Below are positions 5,753-8,839 of a stretch of 8,839 nucleotides of DNA, piece by piece; position 1 is the stretch's first letter, and every line of letters starts with the position of its first letter. Origin of the DNA: CAYNTC01 sp964432925 (lineage in GTDB: Bacteria > Planctomycetota > Phycisphaerae > Sedimentisphaerales > Anaerobacaceae); NCBI GenBank assembly GCA_964432925.1, contig CAYSPM010000120.1:1-8839 (forward strand), given 5' to 3'. The notes beneath the pieces are model-generated. The model was given only the letters and a program-made list of their open reading frames with translations, was not told the DNA's origin and did not search any database. The translations under genes were made by a program, and so were the position numbers.

Positions 5753-5758
5753 GGAGGG
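5753..5758 (+). promoter_or_regulatory. Ribosome-binding site that decides the GTG start
   Basis: GGAGGG (5753-5758) stands 7 nt before GTG 5766. An in-frame TTG at 5721 would add 15 residues but has no comparable site, and the family-like helix begins just after the GTG. Confidence 0.7.
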
Positions 5759-5765
5759 TACAAAT

Positions 5766-8399
5766 GTGGCAGTACTCGACGCCATAATTCAGTGGGCTCA
5801 GAATGACTTACCTGATTGGCAGGCTGACGCTGTCCGGCGGCTTCTCACCCAGGAGACATTGACCGAGACCGATAAAGACGAATTACTGGGCATCCTAAAA
5901 AGCAAACATGGACTGTGCGATGATGACAGTCTTCCTTTAGAAACACGCCCGCCGAAAAAAGGCGACATCTCTGGGGCTCCACAGGAAACTGCAAAGATAT
6001 GTCTTCAAGAGATGACAAACCTTCGTAATGTGAATGCAGTACCTGATGATTCAACTCTCTCGTTTGGCCCTGTTGGCCTAACTCTGATTTACGGAGAAAA
6101 CGCAGTTGGCAAATCAGGCTACGCACGTGTTCTCAAAAGAGCATGCAGCGCTAGGGACACGACGGAACGTATTCATCCGAATGTCTACAAGGAAGGACCC
6201 ACGAGTGCTGCGAATGCACTCTTTAAGATTTCGATCGACGGCGATTCACAGCAACAAGTGGCGTGGGAAGATGGTAAGCCAGGCCCATACATTTTAGCCA
6301 ATATTTGTGTGTTTGATTCGAAATGCGCCCGTATTATAGTAAATAAAAAGAACGAAGTCGTCTACCTACCTTATGGATCCGACGTCTTTCAAGGCTTAGT
6401 TAATTTGTTAAAAGAGTTTCACCAAAAGCTCGAACAGGAAAAATCCTCGCCCGGGAAACTGGAATATCTGGATATACCGGAAACAACTTCCTCGGGGCAA
6501 TTCCTTACCCAGTTAAGCCATACTACTAAAACCGAGGATGTAGAACAACACACCCAATGGAATCCACAAGATGAACAGAAGCTCTCAGAACTAACAAGAA
6601 CTCACGCAAGAGCGCAGGCAGAAGACCCTACCAAGCAGGCATTAAAACTCCGCAATGAAAAAGATAGAGTAAACGAGCTAAAAACTAAAATCAACCAAGT
6701 CGCGTCCTCGCTTTCGGCGGAAAAAGCCGATATTTTAACCAAACAGATTGGCGATTTTAGGGCCGCAAAAAAAGATTTCTTGATATCGTGCCAAACGTCT
6801 CTCGCCGATGAGCCATTACCAGGTGCTGGTGGAGTAGAATGGCAACAACTTTACCAAGCTGCCGAAGAATATTCCACAAAAGTAGCCTACAAAGATAAAG
6901 ACTTCCCTCACACGGCTGAAGGTAGCGTTTGCGTTTTCTGTATGCAAGAGCTTTTAGACGACGCCAGAGAACGCCTAAACCGCTTTAGGAAATTCATGGA
7001 AAAGACCGCCAAGAAGAACCTTGATTCTGCGGAGACACTGCTTAAGGGGACGCTAATCGAGCTAGGAGAAATCGACATTCCTGACAGCAAATCATACAAA
7101 GACGCCCTCGATGACATTAAGGCTAGGGATAACGAGCTCGCGGAGTACATAGAAGATTATCTTCTTGCTATGGAGGCCCGTAAGATGAGTATGATTGCTG
7201 CCGGGACTAATCAAGAAATCCGCGATTTTACACCAATTCCACCGAGTCGCGCTGCAGACGTTGCTAAAATAGCTGATGCTCTTGAAGATGAAGCCGCCAG
7301 CATTGAGAAGACGGCTAATCTAGAGGAACTATCTGCTTTGATAACTCAGAAAGACGAACTTCAGGCCAAAAAGAACTTGTCTGAGAGGAAACAAGCAATT
7401 CTCAAGCACTTGGACGAACTAAGAACCAGAAATAAATACGATGCATGTTTAGAAGAGACAAGCTTTAAACACATAACGTATAAGTCAAAAAAAATCATCT
7501 CTGAATTTATAACCGATCGTCTCAAGGAATGTTTAGATTCGGAGTTAAAATACTTCGGCGTTGCTCTGGCCTTGGAATTGAAGTCCTCTGGCCTTGAGGG
7601 TGAAACAATTCACGAGCTAAAGCTTGCAGGCTGTCAACTCCCACCAAAGGCGACAATAAGTGATATCTTAAGCGAGGGTGAACAAAAGATAGTTGCTGTT
7701 TCAGCTTTCTTGGGTGAGTTAGCGGCGTGTGAACATATCTCACCCATTGTTCTCGATGACCCTGTTTGTTCTTTGGACCATAGATGGCGCAGAAAAGTTG
7801 CAACTCGTCTTGTTCGCGAAGCAAAATCATGCCAAGTGATCGTCTTCACTCACGATATCGTCTTCGCTCATGACATTATGGATGATGCTGCAAGAGAAGG
7901 AGTTCCTTTGCATGTACAATATATTTACCGAACGGCCGGTATTCCAGGCCATTCTGATAGCAGGCTACCGTGGGGCATAGGTTCTGTGGCTGACCGGATA
8001 GATGAACTCAAAAAACTTTATAATCAGGCCCAAACAATCCATGAGACTGCAACTGAGCATGAGTATTCAGAATTTGTCACTATTTTGTATTCTAAACTAA
8101 GGGCCACTTGGGAGAGAGCGGTTGAGGACGTTGCTTTCCTAAAAACTATCTTGCGCCATCGCGACCATATCAGTGTCAATATGAACTTCAAAAAGGTCTC
8201 TGTTTTAGATTTGCAGGATTGTGATGATCTGATAAACGCACATAAGAAATGTTGTGACATTACCGAAGCTCATGACCTTTCCAGAGCTAGAGGACCATCC
8301 TTACCCGACCCGACTGAAATCTTGAAAGATATAGAACGCCTTGAAAGTTGGATCACACGTATCAGACATAAGCAGAAAGCTCTAGGCCAAAGTAACTGA
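5766..8399 (+). CDS. RloC-like zinc-hook ABC ATPase, probable anticodon-nuclease-type defence protein
   Basis: The 877-residue product has a 50-55-residue helical N-terminal module (WAQNDLPDWQADAVRRLLTQ...). An ABC ATPase head follows, split by coiled coils. Walker A is GENAVGKS (110-117), and the family motifs VFDSKCA (182-188) and VYLPYG (199-204) come next. Heptad-rich, charged helices (about 285-345 and 395-435) flank a Cys389-x2-Cys392 zinc-hook motif (VCVFCMQEL), with more coiled coil at about 520-570. The head closes with the signature LSEGEQ (635-640), Walker B IVLDDPVCSLD (661-671) and the H-loop FTHD (His696). The last 110 residues contain LRATWERAVEDV, with Arg779-x3-Glu783, and later EAHD (His836). 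In PrrC/RloC an R-x3-E plus a distant His form the tRNA anticodon-nuclease site, so I infer a HEPN-like RNase. RloC acts alone, is controlled by NTP and zinc, and is thought to block phage after DNA damage. Here it stands alone, opposite to the flanking heme genes. A non-nuclease SMC-like ATPase is the alternative. Confidence 0.78.
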   Translation: MAVLDAIIQWAQNDLPDWQADAVRRLLTQETLTETDKDELLGILKSKHGLCDDDSLPLETRPPKKGDISGAPQETAKICLQEMTNLRNVNAVPDDSTLSFGPVGLTLIYGENAVGKSGYARVLKRACSARDTTERIHPNVYKEGPTSAANALFKISIDGDSQQQVAWEDGKPGPYILANICVFDSKCARIIVNKKNEVVYLPYGSDVFQGLVNLLKEFHQKLEQEKSSPGKLEYLDIPETTSSGQFLTQLSHTTKTEDVEQHTQWNPQDEQKLSELTRTHARAQAEDPTKQALKLRNEKDRVNELKTKINQVASSLSAEKADILTKQIGDFRAAKKDFLISCQTSLADEPLPGAGGVEWQQLYQAAEEYSTKVAYKDKDFPHTAEGSVCVFCMQELLDDARERLNRFRKFMEKTAKKNLDSAETLLKGTLIELGEIDIPDSKSYKDALDDIKARDNELAEYIEDYLLAMEARKMSMIAAGTNQEIRDFTPIPPSRAADVAKIADALEDEAASIEKTANLEELSALITQKDELQAKKNLSERKQAILKHLDELRTRNKYDACLEETSFKHITYKSKKIISEFITDRLKECLDSELKYFGVALALELKSSGLEGETIHELKLAGCQLPPKATISDILSEGEQKIVAVSAFLGELAACEHISPIVLDDPVCSLDHRWRRKVATRLVREAKSCQVIVFTHDIVFAHDIMDDAAREGVPLHVQYIYRTAGIPGHSDSRLPWGIGSVADRIDELKKLYNQAQTIHETATEHEYSEFVTILYSKLRATWERAVEDVAFLKTILRHRDHISVNMNFKKVSVLDLQDCDDLINAHKKCCDITEAHDLSRARGPSLPDPTEILKDIERLESWITRIRHKQKALGQSN

Positions 8400-8404
8400 G
8401 ATAA

Positions 8405-8437
8405 CTCCAAGATGGAGATTCCCGCGTAAAAAGCGGG
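8405..8437. terminator. Hairpins between convergent genes, possible weak bidirectional terminator
   Basis: Two short dyads fill the 39-nt gap between the ATPase stop and the hemC stop: CTCCA-AGA-TGGAG (8405-8417) and CCCGC-GTAAAAA-GCGGG (8421-8437). Neither is followed by a true T-run on either strand; only a mixed AAAAATTTT follows on the plus side. Termination here is plausible from the position but not proven by the sequence. Confidence 0.35.
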
Positions 8438-8438
8438 G

Positions 8439-8839
8439 CTAAAAATTTTGAGGTTGTAAGATTTTACTGCCCCCATCTTTGAGAAGCTCATCTGCAAGTT
8501 TAATAGCCATTTTATTAGCATTGGTGGTTGAGCCGGAGGTTTCCCTCTTAATAAAATTTCTTCCTTCTAAATCCGATATAAATGCGTAAATCTTTATTTT
8601 CTCATTAACAATCTCTGCAAAGGCCCCAACAGGAGCATGGCATCCACACTGCATTGTCACCAAAATCTGCCTCTCTGTGCAGGCGAGCATTCTTGCAATA
8701 CCATCATCGATGGCGGTAACAAGTTCGGTTGTGGCGACATCGTCGGTTCTCGTCTGAACGGCTAATGCTCCCTGAGCCGGGGCTGGCAGAAATTGCCATG
8801 GGTCGAAACAAAAGGATATTCTTTTTCCCAATCCAAGCC
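8439..8839 (-). CDS. hemC: Porphobilinogen deaminase (hydroxymethylbilane synthase), C-terminal part
   Basis: HemC polymerises four porphobilinogen molecules into hydroxymethylbilane, the substrate of the HemD domain encoded further left. About 133 codons of the C-terminal part are present and the gene runs off the right edge. The frame is open at the edge (LGLGKRIS), so the TTG at 8831 is not a start. Visible motifs are FLPAPAQGALAVQTR (family LPAPGQGALAIE/Q, with Ala for Gly) and MQCGCHAPVGAFAE. The Cys of GCHAP, codon 8640-8642, is the attachment site of the dipyrromethane primer. Domain 3 follows to the TAG at 8439. The gene has the same orientation as cobA-hemD, ahbC and hemB but is separated from them by the plus-strand ATPase gene. 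Confidence 0.93.
   Translation of the reverse strand, partial: LGLGKRISFCFDPWQFLPAPAQGALAVQTRTDDVATTELVTAIDDGIARMLACTERQILVTMQCGCHAPVGAFAEIVNEKIKIYAFISDLEGRNFIKRETSGSTTNANKMAIKLADELLKDGGSKILQPQNF

Larger units (their letters stand above)
5456..5765. other. 310-nt divergent intergenic region between cobA-hemD and the ATPase gene
   Basis: The region holds the tandem repeat next to cobA-hemD, a clear plus-strand promoter (5585-5613), and the leader of the ATPase gene. Within the leader, AGGAG (5677-5681) stands 6 nt before TTG 5688, which opens an 8-codon frame (MLFSIDYS, stop at 5712-5714). That could be a leader peptide or chance. I find no convincing promoter for cobA-hemD on the minus strand. 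Confidence 0.5.

Noticed and set aside
5721..5765. TTG 5721 as the start of the ATPase
   Set aside because: GTG 5766 has GGAGGG at 7 nt; the extra residues add nothing recognisable.
5766..8399. SbcC/Rad50-type DNA repair ATPase
   Set aside because: Zinc hook and ABC head are shared, but there is no SbcD/Mre11 partner, the coiled coils are short, and a C-terminal domain follows the H-loop, which SbcC lacks.

Overview
The window looks like chromosomal DNA of an anaerobic bacterium, most plausibly a planctomycete of the Phycisphaerae type. This rests on a fused CobA-HemD protein beside an AhbC-type radical SAM enzyme (the siroheme-dependent route to heme), weak or absent Shine-Dalgarno sites on several genes, and an AT-rich intergenic repeat of a kind I associate with such genomes. 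The assignment is an inference; no rRNA or other phylogenetic marker is present.

Left part (1-1617): gene-poor. It holds a GC-rich stretch with short direct and inverted repeats (1-102), a broken start of a minimal nucleotidyltransferase (MNT) gene (220-336), and a run of inverted repeats (349-592). A small two-helix membrane protein follows on the minus strand (707-943) with its own terminator. A second small membrane protein lies on the plus strand (1401-1574), behind a near-consensus promoter that would make its mRNA leaderless.

Central part (1618-5455): three minus-strand tetrapyrrole genes read leftwards as cobA-hemD, ahbC, hemB. HemB makes porphobilinogen, HemC (at the right edge) makes hydroxymethylbilane, the HemD half makes uroporphyrinogen III, and the CobA half methylates it to precorrin-2. 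AhbC acts later, turning 12,18-didecarboxysiroheme into Fe-coproporphyrin III. A roughly 136-bp imperfect inverted repeat sits between ahbC and hemB, and reading through it creates a false N-terminal extension on HemB.

Right part (5456-8839): hemC runs off the right edge on the same strand as the other heme genes. It is separated from cobA-hemD by a 2.6-kb plus-strand gene for an 877-residue ABC/AAA ATPase with coiled coils, a CxxC zinc-hook motif and a C-terminal R-x3-E...H segment. It resembles RloC, the zinc-hook relative of the PrrC anticodon nuclease, and is probably a stand-alone phage-defence or stress nuclease. It has its own strong promoter and a leader of about 145 nt, and it appears to have been inserted into a heme gene cluster. 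This is the most notable accessory element in the window.
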